Shown one piece after another: positions 11,026-23,600 of a DNA stretch of 64,000 nt. The stretch is from Terebella lapidaria (taxonomy: Eukaryota; Annelida; Polychaeta; Terebellida; Terebellidae), in the NCBI GenBank assembly GCA_949152475.1, contig OX424559.1, positions 20,429,809 to 20,493,808 on the forward strand. The letters are read 5' to 3'. Position 1 is the first letter of the stretch, and each line of letters starts with the position of its first letter. Both the position numbers and the translations under genes were made by a program. A model generated the notes under the pieces. It had not been told where the DNA came from. It saw only the letters and a program-made list of their open reading frames with translations, and searched no databases.

Positions 11026-13669
11026 GGCGGATCCGCAGACAGGTGTTACTGACGTTCCGCATGTGCGGATGCAGGTGTGGTATCCATCTATCACCCCAAG
11101 GATGGATTTTAGGTCGCTCCGCAGGAGACCGGACTGCCTAACGCCGTGATCACCACTTTGTGGTGGTCCGCAGGTGTAAGCAGATCGACTCTGCGTCATA
11201 ACGCCACCACCGCGCATCCGCCCTCCCGTAGTTTCTAGTGCTAGGGATGTGCGGCAACCCTATCCGCATCAGGTAGACTGGCCTGCATAGTTAACACAGC
11301 GTCTATGCTGGCCGGACCCTTTTGTGGATGTGCCGGACACCCTTGGTCCCGGGACAACCTCTGATATGGCCAGACTGAGGTTGGGATTTATGTCCGCTAC
11401 GGGAGAAGCGCCTTCCCACGGATTTGGGGAACTGGCTCTGGACGCGGGGATAGTGTCCGCATGTGAGGATTGACGTCCGCGGTTCGTCTGCATGACTCGT
11501 CCGGCGTTGCGGACGCTTTAAGATGACGCATTTCGGTGCGTTGTCCCCCGTGAGCCACTACTATAAGGTTCTTATGGTAGGTTAAGGTTTCTTATGGCAG
11601 GAAACCGTTTTTCCATTATTTTTAATGGAGCGGCTGTTAAGCCCGCACGTGCGGACCAGCCGCGGTAGTGGGGGACGCTCATGTTCGTCCGGATCGTACC
11701 TAGTAATACGCGGTCCGGCCGGCATGACCGGATCCCCGACCTCCTCTCTAAGAAGGGGGTCGTATTCTATGTGCGCAGCATACTTTGTGGTTTCTAATCC
11801 CTATCATTACCATCGGATAAGGTCAATATGCCAATATATGGTGGGCGTTCGTCCTGGACTCCGTCCGCGGGCAGCTGCGGACGTCCGCTGGCTATTGATT
11901 TCATCATGTTTAGGGATCCTCTAGATTGGGCGCCGGCATGAAGGGTTCGTCCCCCTAGCCATTGAGGCTAAGGCCCATGCCGGCCCCGCGTCTAGTCTAT
12001 TGGTTCCGCGCTCCGGTGGTCGGTTGTTTAGGCTCTGGGCTTGACCGGACTTGCTCCGTGGTCTTACTGTACATTGGGATTGCTAGTAGGCGCGTCGCGA
12101 ACGCCCACAGGGCACTCAATTGTCTGTGAGGCTACCATGGGCTTGTTCGATCGCTCTGTAAGTGTACCAGCGGCTATGGGGAGTGTTTTTGTTTATTTAT
12201 CCATCTCATACTATAATTTTGAGTGGATTATATAAACCACAAGTATGCGGGATGTCTCTGCAGAATTCTGTTCTTGCTCGATTAATGACACAATTGAGAC
12301 AAGTTTGTGAAATTTCCTTTCTGGTGCAATAGAGAGTAAGAAATCGGGAGATTTCCGCTCTCGAAAGAGGGGTGTAAGGGATTGTGCTGATTTTGACAGT
12401 GACGGTGTGATGTGCATATTCGAAAAGACTGGAGAATGACAATTTATTGTTGTTTTCGTCTGACATATTCGTACCAGCCACAAGTTAGTGGTTACTGTCA
12501 ATTTTAAGCCCAATTTCTACCTTGCTGAGGTGATTAATTTTACTTCATTGTCCGCCAGTGTGGCAGCATGAGCTAATGACTGATTTTAATTACTGTATGT
12601 TATTTGCGAGGTCCCCCGGGATAGAAATTTATTTTCTACCCGTATCCACGGTTTGATTTGGAGTCACCGGAGGGAAATGACTGCTCCCGCATGAGTTTTA
12701 TAGTGTTTGTATTGTGGTCCGAGCAATGTGTCGTTATGACCGGGGACAGAAGTTTTCAGCGACGCCGCGTGCACTGCTGCACGGGTAAAATAGCTGTTAA
12801 CATTTGTTGCATGAATATATATGTAAAAATGTCGTACCCGGATTATTTATTAATCTCCAGATGTTCGGCGCATTTGTGTGGTGCCACTCGCATTTCGTCC
12901 GCTGCTGCGGCGCCGGAACCCGCGGGATCTGGCGTGGCCGGTGTTCGAGATGCGAGTGATTTTGCCAGTTTTAAATTCCCCGTGCGGGACGTGTTCAGGC
13001 GTGTGGGTGTTCGGGTATCTACATTCATTTGTGGATGTCCGTCCATCTGAGCGTCTCTACATTTGCCTGCCGGGTAGCAGTATACAAATACTGGCAGTCG
13101 ACGCGGCTCGCCGCGTTGGCGTTGATAGCTGTCTGCGACAGCTGTCCGCAGGTGTATGTATGTCTGTCAGGTGTACATATGTCTGTGCGGACGAGCCGGA
13201 GTCGCTTCAGCGGCTCCACCCTGCCTCAGATTCGTGCTGCGGGTCTGAGGCGCCGGCCGGTAGGGCGGCCGGCAACACTTTTAGAGGTACTACTACTTTT
13301 GATTACTCGGTGTGTCGTTTTACAAAATTTCTAAATTTAAAGTTTAACGTTAAAGATCTTCCAAAGACTCGGCACACCGTCCCTTTCAGCGGATGACCTT
13401 CCAAGGTCATCATCCATTCTGGAACACCTCGCTCAAAATTTTAGCTTGTTATTCAAAATTCAGGAGCGCGTTCAGTATGGTCCGTAAGCCCCGGGGTCGT
13501 TCCCCATTCTTCCAAAAGGGACTCTTAAAGTCCTAGTCTGTTGCGCCGTGACTTTCGAATGTTGGCACCTTGCTTCCTTCCGGTCTCTCCATGCGATGCC
13601 TTCGTCGTGTTTGGCAGGTTTGGGCGCAGGCGGAGCATGTTGGGGACCAACATTGTAAGAAGGGGGTAA
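11026..13669 (+). mobile_element. Non-coding interior of non-autonomous LTR element (LARD-like)
   Basis: About 2.6 kb between the gag fragment and the 3' LTR, with no recognisable protease, RT or integrase on either strand. It is unevenly composed: the first part has many GTCCGCAGG/CATGTGCGGA phrases, 12,180-12,850 is AT-rich, and 12,880-13,290 is GC-rich. A purine tract, AAGAAGGGGG, sits at 13,658-13,667 directly before the LTR start, as expected of a polypurine tract. The interior size and lack of pol fit a large non-autonomous retrotransposon derivative mobilised by a relative. Confidence 0.5.
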
Positions 13670-14718
13670 TGTGGCGATTGTGCCCAAAAATCACGGCAGG
13701 TGTCTTTCTTAAACACTCTAGTTTTACTGCCTTTGTTTTGACAAGCCTCGGCTCGAGGCGAGTGTCGCCCCGGCAACGCTCTCTAATCCTCTTATCCACT
13801 ATACTGTACACTGGCCGCTTACGTCATCTCTCGTGCTCTCGCCTCTAGTATACATACGAAGGCCGCACTTTGTGTGGCCGGAGTTGTCTCAGAGACTGAG
13901 CACAACAGGTGAGCGCAGCCATGTTCTCCTTGTCTCTGTTCGGGCAAAGGCCAGTCAGGCCTCAGGGACGACTTCCCTAGGTGGCCAGGGCTGGGGAGAG
14001 ACAGTTGCTGACTCGGGGGCGCAAGCCCTGTGGATCGCCAGTCTTTTCCCACCCGGGACAGTGTGACACAGGCTCTGACAGACCGTCGGGCTGGCTCAGA
14101 GTTCTATCTCTGCGACAGTGCCTTCGGCGAGTCCGGCCAGCAACATGCCCACGTGTTTGTGCTCCGTGGAGCCGCTCCATGGCTCCTCAGGCTCTAAACA
14201 CGGCTACATTACCATAACGAATGTATAATGTGCATGTTATAGATAAGGTGATGATGATGATATGTGTTATGTTGTGATGTATGACGGCCGGACCCGTTCC
14301 GGATATGCGGGGCCCGTTCCGGATGTGTGGGGTCCCGTTCCGGATGTGCGGGACTCGTTCCGGAGCCAGTTCCGGATGTGCGGGACCCGTTCCGGATGTG
14401 TGGAACCCGCTCCGGATGTACTGGATCCGTTCCGGATGTACTGTTACCTGGTTGTTCCGGAGCCCGTTCCGGATGTGCGGGGCCCGTTCCGGATGTGTGG
14501 GACCCGTTCCGGATGTGCGGAACCCGCTCCGGATGTACTGGATCCGTTCCGGATGTACTGTTACCTGGTTGTTCCGGAGCCCGTTCCGGATGTGCGGGAC
14601 CCGTTCCGGATGTGTGGAACCCGCTCCGGATGTACTGGATCCGTTCCGGATGTACTGTTACCTGGTTGTAGTTGTTACCATAGAGAGCGACGCCCTGTAG
14701 CGGGCGCCGAACTTTACA
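13670..14718 (+). mobile_element. Gypsy-type LTR (3' LTR of non-autonomous element)
   Basis: Starts TGTGGCGATTGTG right after a purine tract and ends ACTTTACA, giving 1049 bases. It is about 300 bases longer than the copy at 9905 because the internal CCGTTCCGGATGTGCGG repeat zone is expanded. I could not find a clear target duplication, partly because the partner LTR has lost its 5' end. Confidence 0.85.
14284..14660 (+). repeat. LTR-internal minisatellite with higher-order repeats
   Basis: Roughly seventeen to eighteen units of about 20 bases (CCGTTCCGGATGTGCGGGAC type) are grouped into a higher-order block of about 117 bases. Each block ends GTACTGTTACCTGGTTGT, and there are three such ends. 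The equivalent zone in the 5' LTR (10,497-10,602) has only about five units. In the LTRs at 4712 and 53,268 an unrelated GGATCCTCGCGGATA repeat occupies the same place. Confidence 0.85.
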
Positions 14719-15130
14719 GAAGAGATGAAGAAGGAGGAAGAAGACCGTGAGAAGACGGATCAACAAGGACGTTGATCTCCAGAAAGGGTGGAGTTGCTTG
14801 CGGATGCAGCCTTCTCCACGTGGTGATGAGCACGAAAGAAAAGTTCGCGGACGAGAATGCGCGCGCAGCCACTCTGGCTATATAAAAGGGAGAGCGGACG
14901 GCCGCTCAGTGAGCACTGCAACAGCGACATCGACCGTGGGGAGATCGTCACCGCCACAACCAAGTGACTCCTTCTTCAGGGCCTTTGAGTCAGCAGGATT
15001 TCGACTAACTACCTGGAGAAACCAATCGACTAAACGGGACGGGAAAATTCAACGGGAAGGGATGGAGAGAAGCCTTCGGCGAAGAACTCTTTTTAGTTGT
15101 GCCCTCGTGCACTATTATTTTTAACGTGAT
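14719..15130 (+). promoter_or_regulatory. Promoter-like segment with TATA box, possible LTR of another element
   Basis: A GC-rich stretch containing GGCTATATAAAAGGGAGAGC (TATA at 14,881), then TCAGTGAGCACTGC about 30 bases further, a plausible initiator. A short frame follows (MERSLRRRTLFSCALVHYYF) and a T-rich tail. The arrangement resembles U3-R of a retroelement, but no second LTR copy was found in this window. Confidence 0.3.
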
Positions 15131-16230
15131 CATACAGTGCTCCATGTTTGAACTTCATATCTGTTCGTCACGTGGGTGACCGACAATTCCATTGTAAGTT
15201 GATGAATTGATGTTGATAAATCTTCATTTATTTACGTCTTAGTTAATTCTTGCCTGAAGTAAGCCGGTAAGCTACTGAGTGATGATGCACCAGAATGTTT
15301 TTTTTTAGAATAAGGGGTTTTTTGTATCAAGTAAATTAAATACTCAAAGTGATACGTGAAGTCTTCATCTGGGTCTCAAATGTAACATTTAGAGTCGTGA
15401 TATGCCTATGTAAATCTTATCTGGATTTGAAAGATAACTTCAATTTAAGTATTCACGTTCATTTGGTAAAAAAAATCACGATATTTCAACCTGATTTATA
15501 TTTTAGTTATGATATTTTTTCTGAAAACTTACTATACGCACGTGCGTATAGAGCATATGCCTGCAGGCGCCTATGGATCACTTTGTTGATATGATGGCAT
15601 AATATTATTGACCATGGTATCATCAACATAAGAATTGTTGCGAAATTTTACGTTTTTCGTATCTTTGCAAATTTCGTTATATTCGCAAGTATATTTTACA
15701 CTTGCCTCAGAGGTATTTATTTTTGCCCCATTGGATCCGGCACATATGAAAATCCATAAATAGACACCAAAATTATCAGTGTAAGTGGAATAGAAACAAA
15801 GTTAATGCAAATTTTACGAAAAAATCATGTTCCTGAGGCAAACATTTTGTTTTTAATTAATTTTTTTTACAACCAAAACCTATGTATGGTATATTGTGTT
15901 GCTTTATATGCTTACTAAAATAGTTTTGGCTCATTTGTCCAGATTTGACACACAGATCACATAAAAAAGAAATAATTGAGCGCGATAACAGAATATTGAT
16001 TTTTCGCCTCGGACATCTTGAAATATGGGCGTTAGGGGTAGTGATTCCCTTTTTTATCCGCTAAGATGGATATAGTGATGTTTCTGAAGAAAATGATACC
16101 ACTCATGGAGGATCATGGGGAGGGGGGGATGCTCACGATGACCCCCCCCCCCCCCCAGCTGACGGACTATGCATGTTCCGATTATTATGTACTATTATAT
16201 TTTGTTGAATAAATTGATTGGTTGATTGAT
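15131..16230. other. AT-rich DNA, no gene seen
   Basis: AT-rich with a T-run near 15,299 and a G-run/C-run pair around 16,116-16,156. Open frames here have no recognisable domain. It lies between the LTR cluster and the GCGC-motif cluster. Confidence 0.5.
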
Positions 16231-16234
16231 TTAA

Positions 16235-16540
16235 TTTAGGTGCGCCTGAATTAAATTCGCTCAGATGGCTAGAAATTTGAGGCGCACAAATATAATCTGA
16301 TAATAATTTTTGACTGGGTACAATTTCGGTGCGCTGGAAACAAGTCTACTCTGATTGGATGTTATTGCAGTGGGCTCAGCTTGATTCAGGCGCGCACAAA
16401 AACGTGCTGTATCATTGGCCATGTCAAATTGTAATTTAGGTGCGCTGATATTGTGAAGGTTTTATTGGGTATAATTTCAGCGCGCCAGAATTATTTATTT
16501 CAGCGCGCCAGAAATACATTTCAGCGCGCTCAAATGTTAG
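16235..16540 (+). repeat. Cluster of degenerate (A)TTTCAGCGCGCCAGAA motifs
   Basis: At least eight related phrases occur, spaced irregularly at first (AATTTAGGTGCGCCTGAA, AATTTCGGTGCGCTGGAA, AATTTAGGTGCGCTG) and then close together (TTTCAGCGCGCCAGAA repeated at 16,477-16,535). The core GCGCGC is palindromic. It ends where a family-B Helentron-like body begins. Confidence 0.6.
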
Positions 16541-16555
16541 TTATGACGGACTTGG

Positions 16556-17387
16556 CCAACGATAGAACTTTGACCTTGACCCGAAATTTCTTTGCCGAAG
16601 CGGCATTTTTTTGTTTTCGTCGATATCTCGGAAACGGTGCATCGTAGAGCAAAACGGACGTTATTTTCGGACTTGTCACCCTAGACAAACATGTCTGAGG
16701 GGTATTATGGATGAACTTTGACCTTGACCCGAAATTTTTTTGCCGAGTCGGCATTTTCCTTTTTCGTGGATATCTCGGAAACGGTGCATCGAAGAGCGAA
16801 AGGGACGTTATTTTCGGACTCGTTGACCTAGACAAGCATGCTTTAGGGATATTATGGATGAACTTTGACCTTGACCCAAAATTTTTCGCCAAATCAGCAT
16901 TTTTCGTTTTCGTCGATATCTCGGAAACGCTGCGTCGTAGAGCGAAACGGACGTCATTTTCGGATTCGTGATACTAGACAAACATGTCTGAGGGGTATGT
17001 TGGGTGAACTTGGTTCATGTTCCAAATTTTTTTTTGCTGAGTCGGCGTTTTTCATTTTTGGCCATATCTCGGAAACGGTGCGTCGTAGAGCGAAACGGAC
17101 ATTATTTTCGGACTCGTGGCACTAGGCAATTATGTCTTATGGGTATGTTGGGTCAACTTGATCCTGGGCCAAATTGGGTGAAATTGTGCCTGGGCCAAAA
17201 ATTCAGCATTTTTCATTTTTGTCCAGGTCTCATTTATTTTCATTTATATCTCAGAAACCTTTGTCTTGGATTGAAATGGATGTATCTACGTAATCATTTT
17301 AGTTGCAGAGTTGTCAGTAATTAACAATGCACCAGTGATTGTGTTGTGTATCGAAATGCCCCAAGGCCTCTAGGCCTTTACGTCTAG
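16556..17387 (+). mobile_element. Helentron-like element, family B, 5' truncated
   Basis: Body of about 140-base tandem units (TTTGACCTTGACCCGAAATTT ... GATATCTCGGAAACGGTGC ... ACATGTCTGAGGGGTATT). The 3' end is CGAAATGCCCCAAGGCCTCTAGGCCTTTACGTCTAG, given here only as landmarks: subterminal CGAAATGCC, hairpin AAGGCCT/AGGCCTT and terminal CTAG. The 5' end (GGCATTTCGG) is missing. Its 3' half and right flank nearly duplicate 20,660-21,240. Confidence 0.65.
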
Positions 17388-17455
17388 TTTAAAGCGTTAT
17401 TACGCTGTAATTTAGAGCGTTATTACACTGTATTAGAGCGTTATAAGGCTGTTAA
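17388..17455. repeat. Palindromic AGCGTTATTACGCT array, short
   Basis: Three to four units of AGCGTTATTACGCT-like palindromes. It ends abruptly at 17,455, where exon sequence of the recombinase-like gene begins. The longer version of the same array is at 21,177-21,513. Confidence 0.8.
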
Positions 17456-17649
17456 TCATCACTGCCACGGATGTACGGCACCGTGCCTCGACCTTTTTTG
17501 GGGGGTTAGAGGAAGTGCAGCCCGGAGTATTGGAGACCTTCTTACAACACATGGGGCACAAGGAAACAATGAGCCGTAACGTTTATGCTGTGCCTCCAGC
17601 GATAAAAGAAATCTGCCAGGTCGGGCCACTTATGACCCACATGTACCAG
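17456..17649 (+). CDS. Exon 1: recombinase H-x-x-R, G-H and Tyr boxes
   Basis: Reads ITATDVRHRASTFFGG, then LETFLQHMGH and RNVYAVPPAIKEI, and ends MTHMYQ at a phase-0 donor (CAG|GTGAAT). The frame is open through the possible acceptor TTAG at 17,506-17,509, so the exon extends left to the array junction. The minus-strand paralogue supports this, with the same sequence continuing further upstream there. Confidence 0.7.
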
Positions 17650-20600
17650 GTGAATACTTACTGCAAATTTGTTGCAACTGTACAGTTAAAAGGTCTTTTT
17701 GCGTGAATGTCGATATGTTGATTTCCTTGTGTGTCATTGAAATTTCAGTGTGATATCAAAATCTCCTAAATATACTGTACATTGCCAGGGACACTGGAGA
17801 ATATGTGAGCCTATTCCTGTAACAATCTTTGCTGTTTGCACTTTCCAGAATTTGTCAACTTCAGCCGACCCTCCCAACAAGCTGAAGCGCTCGCTGCCCA
17901 GGAGCCTCTCAGGAGACGCCACTCAGGACCAGATCGTGGTAGGCCATACGCTTGCCTTGAGTTTGCATTGATTATGCTTGAAATGATAATTGAATTTTAG
18001 TTGACAGTTTCTATGTGCACTCAGCTGAAATTTTGTGTCATTCAAATCTTGTTTAGCCTATTAACCAATTTGCAAAAAGTGAGCCAAATTAATTTTATGT
18101 ACGCATAATCATGATAATGAATTTATTCCATGGAATGAGAACTTATGGGATCCTTGAGTCTATTTGGTTACATCCTCTGCTGTTTACAATTTCCAGAACT
18201 TGTCAACCTCGGATGACCCTCCCTACAAGCGATCAAGACATGCGTCCACTTCAGCTGACCTGCCCAGCACAGTACCAGCACACGCTACTCTGGACAGAAA
18301 TGTGGTGGGCAATTTACCTTGATTTACACTAGCATGACCAAATGTGAAATAATTTAAGGGTTTAAGACAGTGTGTGTTTCACCAAGACCAGCTTAGAGGA
18401 ATTGCAAAATGTGACCGGATACTGAACTAAATTCATATGTATATTCTGATTTTTCTGACTCCTTTACACCCTTTATTGCCTTGGTTTCAGTCAAATTATT
18501 TCAAGCGAACTATTTAACTGAATACTACATGTCTATGATGCAAACGGCAATAGATTTTCATAAACATGGCTTCCGAAACGCTACATGTTTCTTTAAAAAC
18601 ACAAAATTTCGATTTAAAGCCTAAAAAAATTAATTTTCTGTTTCTCGTCCTCCTATTTTTTCAAAACTTGGTATAGAGGGACTTTTTATTTTTTTATTTT
18701 TCATTTTTTATTTTGCCACAAATGCCGACTTCAGCTCAAAAGAAAATTGGGTAGGGAGGCACTTTTTATTAGGGCATTTCGGCACGAAATGCCCTTATGG
18801 TTTTGTCAGAATTTTTTTTTTCACTTTTCGGTTTTTGGACGATAACTTGAGAACGCCTTGACGAATCTTTGAGAAATTTTCACCAGTTATCACATATATT
18901 ACACAGATGAACTCTATTGTTTTGGAGCCGGCTCCGAGGTCCGGTTAGTCTGTGAGGATGAATTTTGTGTCAAATGGTTTCTGGATGATAACTTAAAAAG
19001 TACTTGTGCTACCATTCTGAAACTTGACATGTACGTTTATATAGTGTCTCAGAGGAATCCTATAGATTATGGAGTCAATCCCTCAAACGACCTTTGACCC
19101 AGGGGCCGAAAACAATTTTGGTGAGTCATCCTTGAGGCTGATTGCATATCTCAGAAACGGTGCATCGTAGAGCGAAACGGACGTTATTTTCGGACTCGTG
19201 ACACTAGGCATACATGTCTTAGGATTATTTTGTGTGAACTTGGCCCTGGGCCAAATTTATTTTTCCTGAGTCTGCGTTTTTCATTTTCGGCCATACCTCG
19301 GAAACGGTGCCTCTTAGTGCAATCATTTTCGGCCATATTTCGTGTATTTCGGAAACGGTGCGTCGTAGTGCGAAACGGACGTTATTTTCCAACATTGATG
19401 GTAACATGTTCTTTACAATTGTTATTGTACGGAAGCTCATATTCGCCACATAGAAGAACGAGATATTTTTTTAGAGCGTTATAACGCTCTAATTAGCATT
19501 ATAACGCTCTAATTTAGAGCGTTATAACGCTCTAATTTAGAGCGTTATTACGCTCTAAATTAAACCGTTCACCTTCCTATCATATTTCCATTGTCGTGAT
19601 TTGTAATAAACATATCTAGATCAGAGTAATTTTGAGATTTCCCTACATATGATTGAGCTGATGAAACAACAGGTCTGATGATGTCTCTGGCAGTGTAAAT
19701 TAGAGCGTTATTACGCTGTAATTAGGGCATTTCGGCATGAAATGCCCTTATGGTTTTGTCAGAATTTTTTTTTTTCTTTTTCTTTTTTTTTTCACTTTTT
19801 GGTTTCCGGACGATAACTCGAGAACGCCTTGACGAATCTTCAAGAAATTTTCAACAGTTATCACATATATTACATAGATGAACCCTATTGTTTTGGAGCC
19901 GTCTCCGAGGTCCGGTTAGTCCGTGAGGATGAATTTTGTGTCAAATGGTTTCTGGATGATAACTCGAAAAGTACTTGTGCTACCATTCTGAAACTTGAAA
20001 TGTACGTTGATATAGTGTCTCAGAGGAACCCTGTCGATTATGAAGTCAATCCCACAAACGACCTTTGACCCAGGGGCCGAAAACAATTTTGGTGAGTCAT
20101 CCTTGAGGCTGATTGCATATCTCAGAAACGGTGCATCGTAGAGTGAAAGGGACGTTATTTTCGGACTCGTCGACCTAGACAAACATGCTTTAGGGGTATT
20201 ATGGATGAACTTTGACCTTGACCCAAAATTTTTCGCCAAATCGGCATTTTTCGTTTTCGTCGATATCTCGGAAACGCTGCGTCGTAGAGCGAAACGGACG
20301 TCATTTTTTGGACTCGTGGCACTAGACAAACATGTCTAAGGGGTATTTTGGGTGAACTTTGACCTTGACCCGAAATTTTTTTGCCGAGTCGGCAATTTTC
20401 GTTTTCTTCGATATCTCGGAAATGGTAGGTCGTAGAGCAAAACAGACGTTATTTTCGGACTCATCGACCTAGACAAACATGTCTTAGGGGTGTTATGGAT
20501 GAACTTTGACCTTGACCCAAAATTTTTTTGCCGAAGCGGCATTTTTCGTTTTCGTCGATATCTCGGAAACGGTGCATCGTAGAGCGAAACGGATATTATT

Positions 20601-23600
20601 TTCGGACTCGTGATACTAGACAAACATGTCTAAGGGGTATTATGGATGAACTTTGACCTTGACCCAAAATTTCTTTGCCGAAGCGGCATTTTTCGTTTTC
20701 GTCGATATCTCGGAAATGGTGCGTCGTAGAGCGAAACGGACATCATTTTCGGATTCGTGATACTAGACAAACATGTCTGAGGGGTATGTTGGGTGAACTT
20801 GGTTCATGTTCCAATTTTTTTTTTGCTGAGTCGGCGTTTTTCATTTTTGGCCATATCTCGGAAACGGTGCGTCGTAGAGCGAAACGGACATTATTTTCGG
20901 ACTCGTGGCACTAGGCAATTATGTCTTATGGGTATGTTGGGTCAACTTGATCCTGGGCCAAATTGGGTGAAATTGTGCCTGGGCCAAAAATTCAGCATTT
21001 TTCATTTTTGTCCAGGTCTCATTTATTTTCATTTATATCTCAGAAACCTTTGTCTTGGATTGAAATGGATGTATGTACGAAATCATTTTAGTTGCAGAGT
21101 TGTCAGTAATTAACAATGCACCTGTGATTGTGTTGTGTATCGAAATGCCCCAAGGCCTCTAGGCCTTTACGTCTAGTTTAAAGCGTTATTACGCTGTAAT
21201 TTAGAGCGTTATTACACTGTATTAGAGCGTTATAACGCTGTTAATTAGAGCGTAATTGCGCTGTAAATTACAGCGTGATTACGCTGTATTAGAGCGTTAT
21301 TACGCTTAAATTACAGCGTAATAATGCTCTAATACAGCGTAATAACGCTGTAATTAGAGCGTAATAACGCTATAAATTAAAGCGTAATTACGCTATAAAT
21401 TAGAGCGTTCTAACGCTGTAATAGAGCGTTATAACGCTGTATTAGACCGTTATGACGCTCTAATTTACAGCGTAATTACGCTCTAATTTACAGCGTTAAT
21501 ACGCTGTATTATCATATGCCAAAATGACAGTGGATGCGAATAGCGTAGTTAATGCTACTATACAGTAATTTAAATTACTATCAACAAACTTAGACCTGAA
21601 AATACACCATTTCTATGTATTTTGTTTTTCAATAGCTGTGCCTATTCTTCCAATAACAAACTTCTGCCCGGCGGGCTGTAAATTCCACACTTGCCCGGGT
21701 GGCTCCCAGTTCAAGAAAACATCATTATTTTGAAGGGTAAACAAAAGCACATGGTCGCTCTCCTGGCCCGATTCCGTTATGTTTGACGTTTTTGTCGCCA
21801 ATTTACGTTTTACGCTGATGCTCTTGGAACTCTGAAATGGCCTGTGAATCGAAAAAATGTGTGAATAAAAGCTGTATTTCTTGCTTATTTCTTTCTAATC
21901 GGATATGATTCGGTCATTTGAAACATACTAAAATGTCCCCGACATGCACTGACATATGATAAACGGGTTATTGCACGATATGGGGTTTCATGCCCTCGGG
22001 CCAAGTTATAATGTATTACAGCATTATAACGCTGTAAAGAAAAAAGTGCATTCCTCCATCTGGCGAATATGAGCCACCATATTATTGTGTATTGAAAGAA
22101 TAAGTATAATATTTCATATTGTAGTAATTGGAATAATAAATTTGTGATATTTTTTAATATATATACGTAATCATTTCGATTTGCAGAGTTGTCAGTAATT
22201 AACAGTTCACATGTGATTGTGTTGTGGATCGAAATTTACGTCTAGTTTTTTTAGGGCATTTCGGGAGAAATGCCTTTATGGTTTTGTCAGAATTGTTCTT
22301 CTTTGGGCCGCTAGTTTTGACATCCTTTGCTGTTTGAAATTTCCAGAACTTGACAACCTCAGCCGACAATCTAAAGCACTCGCTGCCTAGGGCTCTCTCA
22401 GGAGACGCCACTCTGGGCCAGATCGTGGTAGGCCATTTACGATACGATCTACTTCATTGTACTTACCTTGATAAATGGATGTATGCTAAAAATAGTGTAT
22501 GCTAAAAGTACATGTGCGTTCCTGATGAATGCTACTTGACCCCTCATGAAGCTAAAATTTGAATTTCATTTGATGATACTCAGATTTTCAATTTGTTCTA
22601 ACAATCATCAATATAAAATTGTGCATTCAAAAACAGAAGGTTGGGATCAAATACTTTTGTGACTGTGGAATTTCGGGGAAATTTTACCCCTAAAATACTT
22701 GCAAGATTGGAAATTTCTGGCCAATTCAACTTAAATCAATATTTAAAGAAATATATATATATATTTAAACCAAATTCCGTGCAATTTCATTTATTTGACA
22801 ATGAATCCCTTTGCATGTTTTTAGCTTACCGGCCCTTTGGGCCGATAAGCAATTGTCGTGGTATTTCGTCCGTCCCTCGTCCGTCCGGGTCTGTAACTTT
22901 TTTTTGACATGATGAATTTCCCCATCAATTTGTCAGAACATACCTGGGGCCAGTATCTAAAGACTTTTTTTAAATTTTTTGGATTGAATCGTTTTTGCGT
23001 AATTATCGGCCATTTTTGACGAAAAATTGCCAATTTTGGACTTTGGAGGCCATTTTCTCAAAAACTGTCTGATCAGTTTTGAGATTTTTGTTTCAAAACA
23101 TTCCTCTCATTGTCCGGGCTGGCAGCCCGGATATACTAAAAACGCACTAATTTCAGCTGGTTCCGTTTTGCGAGGTCTCCCGCTGTGACGGGCAGGGAGT
23201 GATTCCACGGTGGACATACGTTACGCAATTTGTGCGGGCTTCGCCCGTTTACTATGCTGTGTAAACTGTAGTCCACAATGGCTCATGTCAGATGTCAGGG
23301 ATGTTTGTGTGGTACAGCGGGGGTCACAAATATTGTCATTCTGTTTGCCCAGGCAGTGATTTTTTTGCACGCGCTGATATAACGCTGATGTAATAGAATC
23401 ATATTAGAATCGCACTTAGAATAGGATATAGGCATATGCGCATAAAAAAAAAACTGGAGTGAAGACTCGAGCATTGGGGAATAAAGCTCTATGAGTACAA
23501 TCTATAACACCAACTTCTTAAAAAACATTTCTTCCAGACATATTCTTAACACTTTCCATTCCTACTATTCTGTAGCTTGTGTACCTTTATGACCATGATG

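Noticed and set aside
12878..13396. 172-codon plus-strand frame in the LTR element interior
   Set aside because: Composition follows the local GC-rich sequence, overlapping frames are equally long, and no domain or homologous frame was seen.
14209..14766. Long overlapping frames on both strands (up to 185 codons) with repeated peptides
   Set aside because: They are translations of the roughly 20-bp minisatellite in the LTR, which happens to lack stops in several frames.
16530..17324. Repeated short frames with RRRAKRT or SRSKFIHN peptides, here and at 20,336 and 37,106
   Set aside because: They come from the family-B core repeats; frames recur with the repeat period and carry stops or shifts between units.
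17506..17509. Splice acceptor TTAG as the start of exon 1
   Set aside because: The frame is open through it, the upstream codons encode the H-x-x-R box (RHRAST) required by the family, and the paralogue continues upstream.
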